From assembly GCA_903832165.1 (NCBI GenBank), contig CAILAQ010000893.1, positions 1 to 8,869 on the forward strand: a DNA stretch of 8,869 nucleotides. The letters run 5' to 3'. The notes below the pieces were generated by a model. The model saw only the letters and a list, made by a program, of their open reading frames with translations, had not been told where the DNA came from and did no database searches. Made by a program: the position numbers and the translations under genes. Shown piece after piece: positions 1 through 7,140 of the stretch. The first letter of the stretch is position 1. The number at the start of each line of letters is the position of its first letter. The stretch comes from an uncultured Bacteroidota bacterium (GTDB lineage Bacteria > Bacteroidota > Bacteroidia > Bacteroidales > UBA12481).

Positions 1-182
<182 letters not shown>

Positions 183-216
183 GTCTATCGATCTTCTTCT
201 TCGAGTCCCCGGTCAC
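183..216. repeat. Flank of the heptamer array with motifs shared with the 7141-7225 element
   Basis: Directly after the array is the 15-mer CGATCTTCTTCTTCG (189-203), which occurs identically at 7155-7169. It is followed by a single GTCACC (211-216), a motif that forms its own heptad series at 7191-7225. The order GTCTTCY units, shared 15-mer, GTCAC motif is the same at both places and has the same orientation, so this segment appears to be part of one composite repeat family. Confidence 0.7.
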
Positions 217-227
217 CAATTACAAAT

Positions 228-249
228 GGGAGGACACATGGGACCTCCC
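228..249 (-). terminator. Possible hairpin directly after the C45-like gene
   Basis: GGGAGG (228-233) and CCTCCC (244-249) can pair as a 6-bp GC-rich stem with a 10-nt loop. The stem begins right at the TAG stop codon (250-252) of the upstream gene. No T-run follows in the direction of transcription (the transcript continues ATTTGTAATTGG), so a classical intrinsic terminator is not shown. It may be a terminator or a 3'-end stabilising stem, or chance. Confidence 0.35.
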
Positions 250-1665
250 CTACCGGGTTTCTCCTGCCGTAAAAACCGTCCACGCCTGGGACGGCATGTC
301 CTTGATTAATCCGGTCATCCAATCGAATTGCGGATGTGCCTCGAGATAAGCTTTGGCATTGAAAGGCATGCCGCATGCCGGTCCCCATCGTCCGATAAAA
401 GACATTTGTCTGGCCATTTTAGCATCTATAACCTTACCGTCGACGGTTGCTTCAGCATCAAAAGGTGGAGTTCCGGGCTGATTGTGAGCCTCCAGGTAAA
501 AATGGCCACACAGCGATCTTCCGCCGGGAATTTCCTTATTCAGATAGGTATCGTAATGATCTGCCTCAAACTTCATTGCAAGATCAGTATCTATCTTACC
601 CATATTCTCTTTCATCAGTTGTTTCCAGCGCACGCGGCGTGCCACTGCTGACATCTCGATATTTGTTTCTTCCTTTTTGGTCTCCACGCGAAGAATTTTT
701 AAATCTTCGGCCACATTGGAACCAATAAAAAACCCATCTTTCTTTTTCTCAAAACCAGTATATTTTAATCCAAGTTCCAGGCGGGCAATTTCATTTGTAT
801 TGATATCACCGATCAGCCAGGCATTTGCATAGCCGCCATTGTTGCCCTTTTTCATTATCGCGCACCATTCATCAATGTTGGATGCATATTGGGCAGCTGT
901 CCGCATTCTGGCAAACTCAGGGATTCCCTTTTCATCGAAACCAAAGAAGGCCCCGATAGTGGTTTCTGAACCTACAAGACCCGCGCTGGTTACAAAGAAA
1001 TCAGTGCCACTGTGGATAAAACCGGGCTGAGCCTGCATCAGAATTCTTTTGCCCTTCGAGGGTAGAATGTCCAGAACAATATTGCAGAGGGGATTGCATA
1101 ATCCGCTCATGGTATTGTGTCCTAGTACGATCTTTCCATCAGCAGTCATGCTTCCGGTAGCGATGAAAGAGCTGCATGACTCCTGCTTCGGATCAGGGGA
1201 ATTTGGAGAAATCTTGTCTTTTATCGTTGGCCACCAATAATCGGTAAGTTCTATAGATGCATTGTATGCGATGATCTCATCGAGACTCGAGTTCACTCCA
1301 GCAGCTTTCAGCCCTTCAGCAATGCCCTCCATTTCAAGAACATTTTCAGCGTCAACTTTTGGCTTTATAAATTTAGCCGACTGGTTCACCAGCCATTTCC
1401 AATCCATGGCGCTTTGGTAATGCCATACTTCACCCACTATCCTGAGGGATTCCTTGATTTCGCTTGCGAGAAGATATCCATGCTGAAAACCTCGTGCTTT
1501 TGGCTCCCCTTCAATATGTACGTATATCCAGCCTGCCTTTTCGTGCCGGTTAGCTTTGGACAGCCAGGTTTTCTGCTGATCGGAAAGCTGGTTTTCAGTT
1601 TGACCTTGTGCCATCTGGGAACAGAAAAAAACCGATAATAGGAGAAACAACATCCTGTTTTTCAT
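250..1665 (-). CDS. Secreted C45/phospholipase-B-like Ntn hydrolase
   Basis: A 471-residue protein starting at ATG 1665. It opens with a signal peptide (residues about 1-22: MKNR, a leucine-rich core, then MAQGQ) and is probably exported to the periplasm. The N-terminal block around residues 46-70 (GWIYVHIEGEPKARGFQHG) and the later block ESCSSFIATG followed by DGKIVLGHNTMSG match the C45 family of autoproteolytic acyltransferases/hydrolases, related to acyl-CoA:isopenicillin-N acyltransferase and the phospholipase-B-like proteins. In that fold a Cys becomes the N-terminal nucleophile after self-cleavage; Cys164 is the best candidate, splitting the protein into about 163 and 308 residues. Expected chemistry is amide or ester hydrolysis or acyl transfer; the substrate is not deducible. 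An in-frame TTG at 1746 would lengthen the protein by 27 residues, but it lies upstream of the predicted transcription start, so the ATG is preferred. No Shine-Dalgarno is visible. Family assignment is fairly sure, specific activity is not. Confidence 0.85.
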   Translation of the reverse strand: MKNRMLFLLLSVFFCSQMAQGQTENQLSDQQKTWLSKANRHEKAGWIYVHIEGEPKARGFQHGYLLASEIKESLRIVGEVWHYQSAMDWKWLVNQSAKFIKPKVDAENVLEMEGIAEGLKAAGVNSSLDEIIAYNASIELTDYWWPTIKDKISPNSPDPKQESCSSFIATGSMTADGKIVLGHNTMSGLCNPLCNIVLDILPSKGKRILMQAQPGFIHSGTDFFVTSAGLVGSETTIGAFFGFDEKGIPEFARMRTAAQYASNIDEWCAIMKKGNNGGYANAWLIGDINTNEIARLELGLKYTGFEKKKDGFFIGSNVAEDLKILRVETKKEETNIEMSAVARRVRWKQLMKENMGKIDTDLAMKFEADHYDTYLNKEIPGGRSLCGHFYLEAHNQPGTPPFDAEATVDGKVIDAKMARQMSFIGRWGPACGMPFNAKAYLEAHPQFDWMTGLIKDMPSQAWTVFTAGETR

Positions 1666-1724
1666 ACTCGTATTAGTATTTAAATTATTTTCATGGTCGA
1701 TCGTTTTTGACTGGCTCCCAAGAA

Positions 1725-1755
1725 TAAAGTTATTTGTTTGTATCAAACAATCAAA
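1725..1755 (-). promoter_or_regulatory. Bacteroidota-type promoter for the C45-like gene
   Basis: On the minus strand TTTG (1752-1755) is followed after exactly 19 bp, counted from its TTG (1752-1754), by TAACTTTA (1725-1732), which matches the Bacteroidota -7 consensus TAnnTTTG at five of its six fixed positions. Transcription would start near 1718-1720, giving a 5' leader of about 55 nt before ATG 1665. This excludes the TTG codon at 1746 as the start. Confidence 0.65.
1734..1750. promoter_or_regulatory. Inverted repeat centred in the promoter spacer (candidate operator)
   Basis: TTGTTTG and CAAACAA are perfect 7-bp arms around a 3-bp centre. The repeat spans 1734-1750 while the spacer between the two promoter elements is 1733-1751, so both are centred on 1742. 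A symmetric site inside the spacer is where MerR-type activators bind, and a repressor there would block RNA polymerase. No regulator gene is in the window, so the role is inferred. Confidence 0.4.
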
Positions 1756-1758
1756 TTG

Positions 1759-1821
1759 TTAATAAAATAAATCGTCCGGATTGATCTTCAGGAATTCGCT
1801 CAAGGCATCACTGTTTTTCGA
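1759..1821 (-). other. Short coding-like remnant between the DUF5916 and C45-like genes
   Basis: Twenty sense codons and a TAA can be read here, ending LKINPDDLFY, directly after an in-frame TAA at 1822-1824 and with no usable start. It resembles the C-terminus of a lost gene, and its DNA 1770-1787 matches 4664-4681 at 17 of 18 bases, where a second fragment reads EINPGD before its stop. The piece is too short to assign and could be chance. The rest of 1666-1842 holds only the promoter and leader of the C45-like gene. Confidence 0.2.
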
Positions 1822-1842
1822 TTAGTAAAATACGGTGGGGCT

Positions 1843-4062
1843 TTACAACCTGAAAGTATACGTGTATTTCAATAAAACAGTTCTTCCATTTGAATAGGGA
1901 AGATATGGGACCTCCCTTCTGATGTTTGAATTTAACCCTTCATTATACACAATATAGAAATCATTGCCCTCCCTTGGGTTCCACCGGAAACGGATGTTAG
2001 TCACGAACTTACTGATTGCGGTATTGTATTGAATGTAAGCTGCCAAAGAGGTTTTGGTAGAAACGGTCAACAGCCCTTTTATTCCAGCAATATGGTTGGT
2101 AAACTGCAGATCCCTGCCGGGAAAACTTACAAAATCAAGTTGATAGGTTATAGACAGGTTAAGGTCTGAACCGATATTTAACCTGGGTGCGGCTGCAAAG
2201 GTGACTTTCTGTCCGTCATAGAAGTTGCCTGCCTCTCCCGAAAAGTCGACTGCCAGGGCATTACTGGCGGAAGTGCTGTACATGGCTGTTAAGTAAGCAA
2301 ATGAATATCTTCCGGGTGGAACTATTGCCTGATCATTCCCGAGAATCAGCGTATCCTTGAGATCTTCCTGGCTCCACGTACCGTTAATGTTCCCTGAATA
2401 ACCCTTTTTCGCTTCAAATGACCAGGTAAGCATGCCGCTGGCGGTCTCCTGCCTTCCGGTTGACGTATCCCAGATATTAAAACCGGTAACAGATAACTTG
2501 TTTATCCGGATCCTGGCATTTTTTCCAGGAAACCATCCATAACGCAAAATGCCCCGTGCCACCTGGTAATTATCCATGAGCTCAAACCCGATCCCCGGAT
2601 TAAACCGGGTACCTGAATAGCCATATACAAAATCGTAACTGAAGCCTTTCTGTTTTCGTCGTTCCCATTGAACCACCAACCTCGAAGGAGAAAGGTCGTT
2701 CATTTTGTTTTCTGACCCGTTTTCAATGCTTTGGGCTAGTCTGAGAGTCAGGTATTCATCCCCTTTTACCCTGAATTGTCCGTCGACTCCGTAAGCAACA
2801 TTATAAGCTCCGTTCATCCCTATCCGGGTGGTAAGCATACCGCCAACGTAAGAGTTCTGATTAAAAACACTTCTCTTGGTCCTGAATACGCCGAAATTCT
2901 CTCCGGGATGATCCCCAACAGGAGCGGTCTGCATATCCAGCACGCCCAGATCCCATTTGTTTACCTTACCGGTCAATCTCATCCCACCATAAATCCTCGC
3001 CGGATTTCCGTCATAAATACCTATTCTCCGGCTATAGAAAAGATTATTACCATCCAGGAATGAGAAATCAAACACATCCCCTTTTTCCTGAAAGAAGACT
3101 CTTTTTTCAGGGAAAAATAGAGAGTAGCGGGTCAGGTTAATCTTCTGATCGTCAGCCTCAACCTGAGCAAAGTCGGTGTTCAGAGTCACATCTGCGGTCA
3201 GGTTGTTGGAGAGGCTAAACTTGGCATCGAGACCGGCATCGAATTTTGGTTTAGAACTCATTTGATAGTCGGTCCCTGCCCCGTTAAGTTCATTTACCTG
3301 ACTCAGCCCGGCGGTAACATAAGGGGTCAGGTAAAACGGATTCCTGGGATTCAGCCCTTCAAAAACAATTTTCGTTGTAAGGGAAGGTTTCCAATTGGCG
3401 TTGGCAAATTCCGGTGATACAGGCGGAAAGGTTCCGGACTCTGATTTCGCGGCACAATACCTGCTGACGGTTATGCCCATGTATGTTTTCCCATCCTTAA
3501 CCTGAAACCTCAGGCTGGAAAAGGGAATCCGGATTTCGGCGGTCCACCCATGGTCTGTAATGACGGCTTTAGCATCCCAAAAGGTGTTCCAGGTTATATT
3601 AAGATCGCTTTCCCACTTTGTGCAATCGTTTTGAACGGCGAAATCCAATCTCAACCCATTAGGATTGGTCCAGAAGGTAACGGCATTCTCCTTGTCATCA
3701 TAAGTATCAATGATCAATCCGAGCCAGTCGGTAGAGAGATTGGCGAAATCCCTTTTCTTGCTGACTGCACGGATCGTTGATGGATTCTCATAATTTAATA
3801 TTCCTGAGATATAAAAATATTCCTGGTCATAAGCCATCTTTATCACCGAGGATTCGCTGGGTTCAATACCGAAAACCGGCTGATGCATGGTCATTTTGAG
3901 GGAAGGGACCTGCTGCCAGGCGTCCTCGTCAGGTATGCCATCGAACACTATACCTCCGTGGATTCTGGTAACTGCAAGGGGTTCCTGGGCATAAGCACCC
4001 AGCGATACGAGGGCAAACCACACGACCATCGTTGCCTTTAAACGATTAATTGAGTTTCTCAT
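1843..4062 (-). CDS. CBM9-like/DUF5916 outer-membrane beta-barrel protein
   Basis: A 739-residue protein with a signal peptide (residues about 1-25, ending LGAYAQ). Residues about 30-235 form a CBM9-like beta-sandwich, shown by IHGGIVFDGIPDEDAWQ near 34-50, the aspartates and WLGLIIDTYDD near 113-123, and GWTAEIRIPFSSLRF at 172-186. From about 240 to the end is a DUF5916 region rich in alternating beta-strand sequence. Its hallmark block TDFAQVEADDQKINLTRYSLFFPEKR lies at about 296-321. The chain ends YTYTFRL, an aromatic C-terminal strand as in outer-membrane barrels. The family is common in Bacteroidota and has no well-established function; a role in binding or passing carbohydrate or another ligand at the outer membrane is only inference. 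Length is usual and no key region is missing. It starts 57 bp after the DUF1624 remnant, so it could share a transcript with it or use a weak promoter in the gap. No TonB plug is present. Confidence 0.88.
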   Translation of the reverse strand: MRNSINRLKATMVVWFALVSLGAYAQEPLAVTRIHGGIVFDGIPDEDAWQQVPSLKMTMHQPVFGIEPSESSVIKMAYDQEYFYISGILNYENPSTIRAVSKKRDFANLSTDWLGLIIDTYDDKENAVTFWTNPNGLRLDFAVQNDCTKWESDLNITWNTFWDAKAVITDHGWTAEIRIPFSSLRFQVKDGKTYMGITVSRYCAAKSESGTFPPVSPEFANANWKPSLTTKIVFEGLNPRNPFYLTPYVTAGLSQVNELNGAGTDYQMSSKPKFDAGLDAKFSLSNNLTADVTLNTDFAQVEADDQKINLTRYSLFFPEKRVFFQEKGDVFDFSFLDGNNLFYSRRIGIYDGNPARIYGGMRLTGKVNKWDLGVLDMQTAPVGDHPGENFGVFRTKRSVFNQNSYVGGMLTTRIGMNGAYNVAYGVDGQFRVKGDEYLTLRLAQSIENGSENKMNDLSPSRLVVQWERRKQKGFSYDFVYGYSGTRFNPGIGFELMDNYQVARGILRYGWFPGKNARIRINKLSVTGFNIWDTSTGRQETASGMLTWSFEAKKGYSGNINGTWSQEDLKDTLILGNDQAIVPPGRYSFAYLTAMYSTSASNALAVDFSGEAGNFYDGQKVTFAAAPRLNIGSDLNLSITYQLDFVSFPGRDLQFTNHIAGIKGLLTVSTKTSLAAYIQYNTAISKFVTNIRFRWNPREGNDFYIVYNEGLNSNIRREVPYLPYSNGRTVLLKYTYTFRL

Positions 4063-4079
4063 CAGTTATCAGTATTTTG

Positions 4080-4111
4080 CAAATGATATGCTTCTGTTTC
4101 TATTTTTTCAA
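4080..4111 (-). promoter_or_regulatory. Weak candidate promoter for the DUF5916 gene
   Basis: TTG (4109-4111, minus strand) is followed after 20 bp by TATCATTTG (4080-4088), which resembles TAnnTTTG with one extra base inside the element. The position, about 20 bp before ATG 4062, would allow only a very short leader. It is offered because the remnant upstream may no longer be a transcribed gene. Confidence 0.25.
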
Positions 4112-4118
4112 TGAGATT

Positions 4119-4412
4119 TTACAAATAACTCAGCCACCATTTTTCTTTGTGATTCTGCTTATAGGTATCGAACTTTTTACAAAGCGGATACAGCATAAGA
4201 ATCACAGCAATCCATAACGCATAAACGACCCATAAATCAAAACCGTAACCCTTCAATGCAGGAACTTTAATTACAAAATCGGGATTGATAGGGTCAAATA
4301 GAAAAGCTCCATTATTGAAATAATCCCTGGTATGGTCGAGCGCCATCAGTACCATTGCGATGCCTTTTAAAAGGTCTAAGGATCCAATTCTGGTTTTTGC
4401 TAAAGTTGTCAT
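4119..4412 (-). pseudogene. DUF1624/HGSNAT-like membrane protein, internally deleted remnant
   Basis: A 97-codon open frame from ATG 4412 to TAA. Residues 8-46 (RIGSLDLLKGIAMVLMALDH, then TRDYF and FLFDPINPDF) match the N-terminus of the DUF1624 family of multi-pass membrane proteins related to heparan-alpha-glucosaminide N-acetyltransferase. Residues about 50-97 (VPALKGYGFDLWVVY, LYPLCKKF, KEKWWLSYL) match the extreme C-terminus of the same family, including its last transmembrane helix. Members are normally about 350-400 residues, so roughly 270-300 central residues with most of the helices are missing, and the join near residues 46-50 keeps the reading frame. His27 of the conserved LDH motif remains. 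A functional acetyltransferase is very unlikely. It could be a recent deletion, a small retained membrane protein, or an assembly error that collapsed the gene. The codon before the ATG is TTG, an alternative but less likely start. Confidence 0.8.
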
Positions 4413-4445
4413 CAAAAAAGTGAATTAGATTTCAGGTGGTGAAAA

Positions 4446-4453
4446 TAAAGATA
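4446..4453 (-). promoter_or_regulatory. Possible -7 element before the DUF1624 remnant
   Basis: TATCTTTA on the minus strand matches five of the six fixed positions of TAnnTTTG and sits about 33 bp before ATG 4412. No TTG is present at the usual 19-20 bp spacing upstream, only CTG at 18 bp, so the promoter is half-supported. Confidence 0.25.
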
Positions 4454-4475
4454 ATGGTTCTATCTGAATATCAGC

Positions 4476-4493
4476 ATGTTAATTAATTAACAT
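4476..4493. repeat. Perfect 18-bp palindrome
   Basis: ATGTTAATTAATTAACAT is fully self-complementary without a loop and contains nested TTAATTAA. It lies about 65 bp upstream of the DUF1624 remnant's ATG and touches the stop codon of the small fragment at 4493-4588. It could bind a dimeric regulator; its low GC makes a strong terminator hairpin unlikely. Confidence 0.5.
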
Positions 4494-4588
4494 CAATGGC
4501 CGCCACTTTTCTTAATGGCCTTATTCAGTTCTTCACCTAGATATTCACCAGATTCATCAATAGCTTTTCAACGCTCATCAATAGTCAT
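4493..4588 (-). pseudogene. Small coding-like fragment with an in-frame TGA
   Basis: From ATG 4588 the frame reads MTIDER, then TGA (4568-4570), then KAIDESGEYLGEELNKAIKK to a final TGA: 31 codons counting the interruption. The charged, helical composition continues smoothly across the stop, and upstream in the same frame EWDK precedes the Met after a TAA. The simplest reading is a small gene or gene fragment with a nonsense mutation, possibly TGG to TGA. A Trp-coding TGA is not supported, because genes here, including the Fe-S protein gene, end in TGA. I do not recognise the family. Confidence 0.35.
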
Positions 4589-4661
4589 TTTATCCCATTC
4601 TTATGAAATAAGTACCAGACTGAGGTTCGGTTCACGAAAACCCCCGCAATGATTTTTAGAA

Positions 4662-4856
4662 TCAATCGCCCGGATTGATCTCTTTCCCTTCCAGCTCCTC
4701 AATCGTCTTTTTTGCCAGCGCTAACCGTATCTTTTTATTATTCTCTACCAGTTTCGCTGTCGACCATTTTTCAACCCGGTGATGAAGTGGGACCAGCAAG
4801 GCTAAAACACCCAAAACCGGGTTAGATTCGGCTGTGATTGTAAAGAAATCTTTGTA
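4662..4856 (-). pseudogene. Unidentified 64-codon open fragment without a start
   Basis: Sixty-four sense codons run from just after an in-frame TGA (4857-4859) to TGA (4662-4664). The reading starts YKDFFTITAESNPVLG, passes through a hydrophobic stretch VLALLVPLHHR, and ends in a charged helix KKTIEELEGKEINPGD. There is no ATG; a TTG at codon 15 is the only near start of note. It looks like the 3' end of a longer gene whose 5' part has been lost, lying only about 25 bp after the S9 peptidase stop codon. I cannot name the family, and a chance open frame remains possible. Confidence 0.35.
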
Positions 4857-4882
4857 TCAGACTACCAGATACCCAAGCCTTC

Positions 4883-7039
4883 CTATTTCTTCATCTGGAA
4901 ATCCGGATGCCCGCATTGCCACATCACAAAGGCAAACTGGTCGGCGAAGTTCGCGAAGGTCACGTTCTTATCTTCGGTAAAATGGCCATTGTCATAATTC
5001 ACTTTCAGCAGGACCGGCTTTCCCGAAGCCGTTGCATTTTGCAGTGCTCCGGCAAGTTTTCCGGGCTGCCACGGAACCACGCGGGGATCATTCCATCCAC
5101 ATACGCAGATGACAGCGGGATATTTCACTCCCTTCTTAACATGTTGCATGCCGTCCATTTCGTAAAGAGCCTTACATTCCACACTGTCCTTAATGGTACC
5201 GAACTCCGGTATGTTCACCGGCCCGTTGGTACTGAACTCCAGTCTCATCGCATTGGCGCATCCAACGTTACAAATCGCAGCGGCAAAAAGATCAGGCCTT
5301 TCGGTGATGGCACGGCTGATCATGATCCCTCCCGCACTGGTTCCGGTTCCGGCCAGTTTTCCGCGTGAGGTAAATCCCTTTTCAACCAGATATTCGCCAC
5401 AGCTGATAAAGTCCTTCCAGGTATTAGGTTTGGTCGTTTTATAACCTGCACGGTACCATTCCTCGCCCTTCTCACTTCCCCCGCGGACATGCGGAATTGC
5501 CACAACAACCCCCTTCACTGCAAGAGCATTCAGAAGATCATTGAAGTAAGGCGTCGCACTGATTCCATAGGCACCATAACCATCAAGCAGGCAGGCATTG
5601 GATCCATTCTTCGGGATTCCTTTGCGGTATATAATCGAAAGGGGAATCATCACCCCATCGTGCCCATTCACTTCCACCTCCTCCACCAGCAAGTCGGTGT
5701 AAACAGACGGGTAAACGGGTGGTTTCATTAAACTCCCCGGCGAAAAGACATCGGTTGCGGCATCTAAATCAAACTGAGTAAAAGGCTTGTTCCACGAAGT
5801 TATACCCAGATAACAGACATTCGAACGGGTATTCGGGCAACTGACCATGATTGTTCCGGAATAGGGAAGCTTTATCTCCGTAGTGGCTTTGGTTGCCAGG
5901 TTGTATTTGGATAGATGGTTATTAATGCCATCGCTGTAGGTGATCAGCAGATAATCCTTTGTATAGATGAAACTCTCCATCGTCTGGTTTTTCCGCTCGG
6001 CTGCTATGGTGCGCGCATTTGCCCAGTCGGGATTCTTCAGGCTCGTACTGATCAACCGGTAGTTCTTAGCCTTTTCATAGGTGATTGCATACATTTCATC
6101 ACCGATCATGTTCAGGCTGCGGACCAGCTTATCAGATGCTTTGCACAAAACCTTCCACTGTATTTTTTTGGCATTGAGTTCCGAAACCGGGGCATAATAC
6201 ATCACAGCTTCCGGTAGAACGCTGCCCAATGCTGAAAAAATATAGTTCCTGGAATTCTCCGAAAGATAAGCAGACGGATATACCGAAGGATCGATTTTCA
6301 GCTCCGGATAACTGCCATTGCTGAAAAAATCGACATCACCGGCAGGGTCGGTACCCAGAATATGCAATTTGGTTTTTGAGTTCAGCGCCGATTCAGGGTC
6401 CTTGTTATCGGCTGATTTTATCCAGGCATACAACAAGGCCTTGTTGTCGAATGTCCAACTATTGATCCCGCCCGACGGGTATATCGAATCTTTCAGAAAT
6501 AGTTTCGTATCGACGTCTAAAACCCTGATGGTCGGAACTTCGGCACCCTCCACGGTATAACCTATAGCAACTTTTTTCCCGTCGTAGCTCGGCAAAGCTT
6601 GCGACAGGCTGAGGGTTTTGCCTGGTATGTGTCTGAGAGGATCAAAAAGCAGCACCTCATTTCCTTTGATTCCTTCGCGATAATAAAGTTTTCCTACGTT
6701 CTCACCCGGCATTGTTTTCCGGTAAAAGTACCTGCCGTTTTCATAACTGACCGAACCAATTGCTGGCGGTTGAAGTTTATCCAGCTTTTTCCACTCGGCA
6801 ATCAGCTCATCCCTGCCATTCAGCTTATTAAGGATGGCGTTGGTGTATTCCGACTGCTGTTTGAACCAGGTTTCCACTTCAGGAGTCTTGATCGATTCAA
6901 TCCAGCGGTACTGGTCGGTGTAGGTAACCCCGAAATAGGTATCAGCAGCGTTTTCCACCCGAGTCGGGGGATATTTCCATTGTCCGAAGCAGGTAAGTCC
7001 GAACATGGAAATGACAAGAATAGAGAATGATTGTTTCAT
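4883..7039 (-). CDS. Secreted S9A prolyl-oligopeptidase-like serine peptidase
   Basis: A 718-residue protein, the usual length for the family, with a signal peptide (residues about 1-19), so probably periplasmic. The N-terminal segment YPPTR...DTYFGVTYTDQYRWIES (23-49) is the S9A signature. Residues about 80-430 form the beta-propeller that limits access to the active site, and about 435-718 the alpha/beta-hydrolase domain. The catalytic triad is visible: Ser568 in GTGTSAGG, Asp651 in WNDPRVVP and His686 in DNGHF. Tyr488 in DGYGAYG fits the oxyanion-hole tyrosine, and Arg653 fits the substrate-binding Arg643 of the pig enzyme. The Trp that stacks on the P1 proline in pig prolyl oligopeptidase (Trp595) aligns with Asn609 in NGPVNIPEFG. 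The fold and catalysis are therefore well supported, but strict cleavage after proline is not. It should hydrolyse short peptides. It has a separate promoter and no Shine-Dalgarno. Confidence 0.93.
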   Translation of the reverse strand: MKQSFSILVISMFGLTCFGQWKYPPTRVENAADTYFGVTYTDQYRWIESIKTPEVETWFKQQSEYTNAILNKLNGRDELIAEWKKLDKLQPPAIGSVSYENGRYFYRKTMPGENVGKLYYREGIKGNEVLLFDPLRHIPGKTLSLSQALPSYDGKKVAIGYTVEGAEVPTIRVLDVDTKLFLKDSIYPSGGINSWTFDNKALLYAWIKSADNKDPESALNSKTKLHILGTDPAGDVDFFSNGSYPELKIDPSVYPSAYLSENSRNYIFSALGSVLPEAVMYYAPVSELNAKKIQWKVLCKASDKLVRSLNMIGDEMYAITYEKAKNYRLISTSLKNPDWANARTIAAERKNQTMESFIYTKDYLLITYSDGINNHLSKYNLATKATTEIKLPYSGTIMVSCPNTRSNVCYLGITSWNKPFTQFDLDAATDVFSPGSLMKPPVYPSVYTDLLVEEVEVNGHDGVMIPLSIIYRKGIPKNGSNACLLDGYGAYGISATPYFNDLLNALAVKGVVVAIPHVRGGSEKGEEWYRAGYKTTKPNTWKDFISCGEYLVEKGFTSRGKLAGTGTSAGGIMISRAITERPDLFAAAICNVGCANAMRLEFSTNGPVNIPEFGTIKDSVECKALYEMDGMQHVKKGVKYPAVICVCGWNDPRVVPWQPGKLAGALQNATASGKPVLLKVNYDNGHFTEDKNVTFANFADQFAFVMWQCGHPDFQMKK

Positions 7040-7082
7040 TGCCAGGTAGTTTTCTTATAATACCACCAACTGTTAGATTTGT

Positions 7083-7112
7083 TTAACCTAATTGACAGTT
7101 TCCGTCTAACAA
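7083..7112 (-). promoter_or_regulatory. Candidate Bacteroidota promoter for the S9 peptidase gene
   Basis: On the minus strand TTG (7110-7112) is followed after exactly 19 bp by TAGGTTAA (7083-7090), which matches TAnnTTTG at four of six fixed positions. Transcription would start near 7076, leaving a leader of about 37 nt before ATG 7039. Confidence 0.45.
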
Positions 7113-7140
7113 TCAGTATATTATTGGATTAACAGAAGTT

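Larger units (their letters stand above)
4413..4882. other. 470-bp gap with decayed coding fragments
   Basis: No intact gene is visible on either strand. The gap holds a palindrome, two coding-like fragments on the minus strand, and a possible -7 element for the DUF1624 remnant, listed separately. With that remnant it forms a stretch of nearly 800 bp of apparent gene decay between the S9 peptidase and DUF5916 genes. No transposase, tRNA or clear flanking direct repeat was seen to explain it. Confidence 0.6.

Noticed and set aside
1666..1746. 27-residue N-terminal extension of the C45-like protein from TTG 1746
   Set aside because: It would place the signal peptide internally, starts with a rare codon, and lies upstream of the predicted transcription start.
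4493..4588. Selenocysteine or TGA-as-Trp recoding
   Set aside because: No SECIS-like hairpin was evident after the TGA, the surrounding fragment is of unknown family, and TGA is a true stop for the Fe-S protein gene.
4773..4823. Inverted repeat AACCCGGT ... ACCGGGTT as a terminator
   Set aside because: The 8-bp arms are separated by 35 bp, sit within a coding-like fragment, and no T-run follows; probably chance.
4854..4872. GTATC/GATAC stem after the S9 peptidase stop as a terminator
   Set aside because: Only five base pairs with a nine-base loop and no T-run; too weak to call.
4907..5368. Long plus-strand open frame opposite the S9 peptidase
   Set aside because: It lies entirely antisense to a well-supported gene and has no recognisable domain; it is a shadow frame, as are the other plus-strand frames.
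6430..6447. Perfect 18-bp palindrome ACAACAAGGCCTTGTTGT
   Set aside because: It lies inside the S9 peptidase propeller coding region, where the codons for a normal family sequence (NKALLY) account for it; no sign of regulation there.
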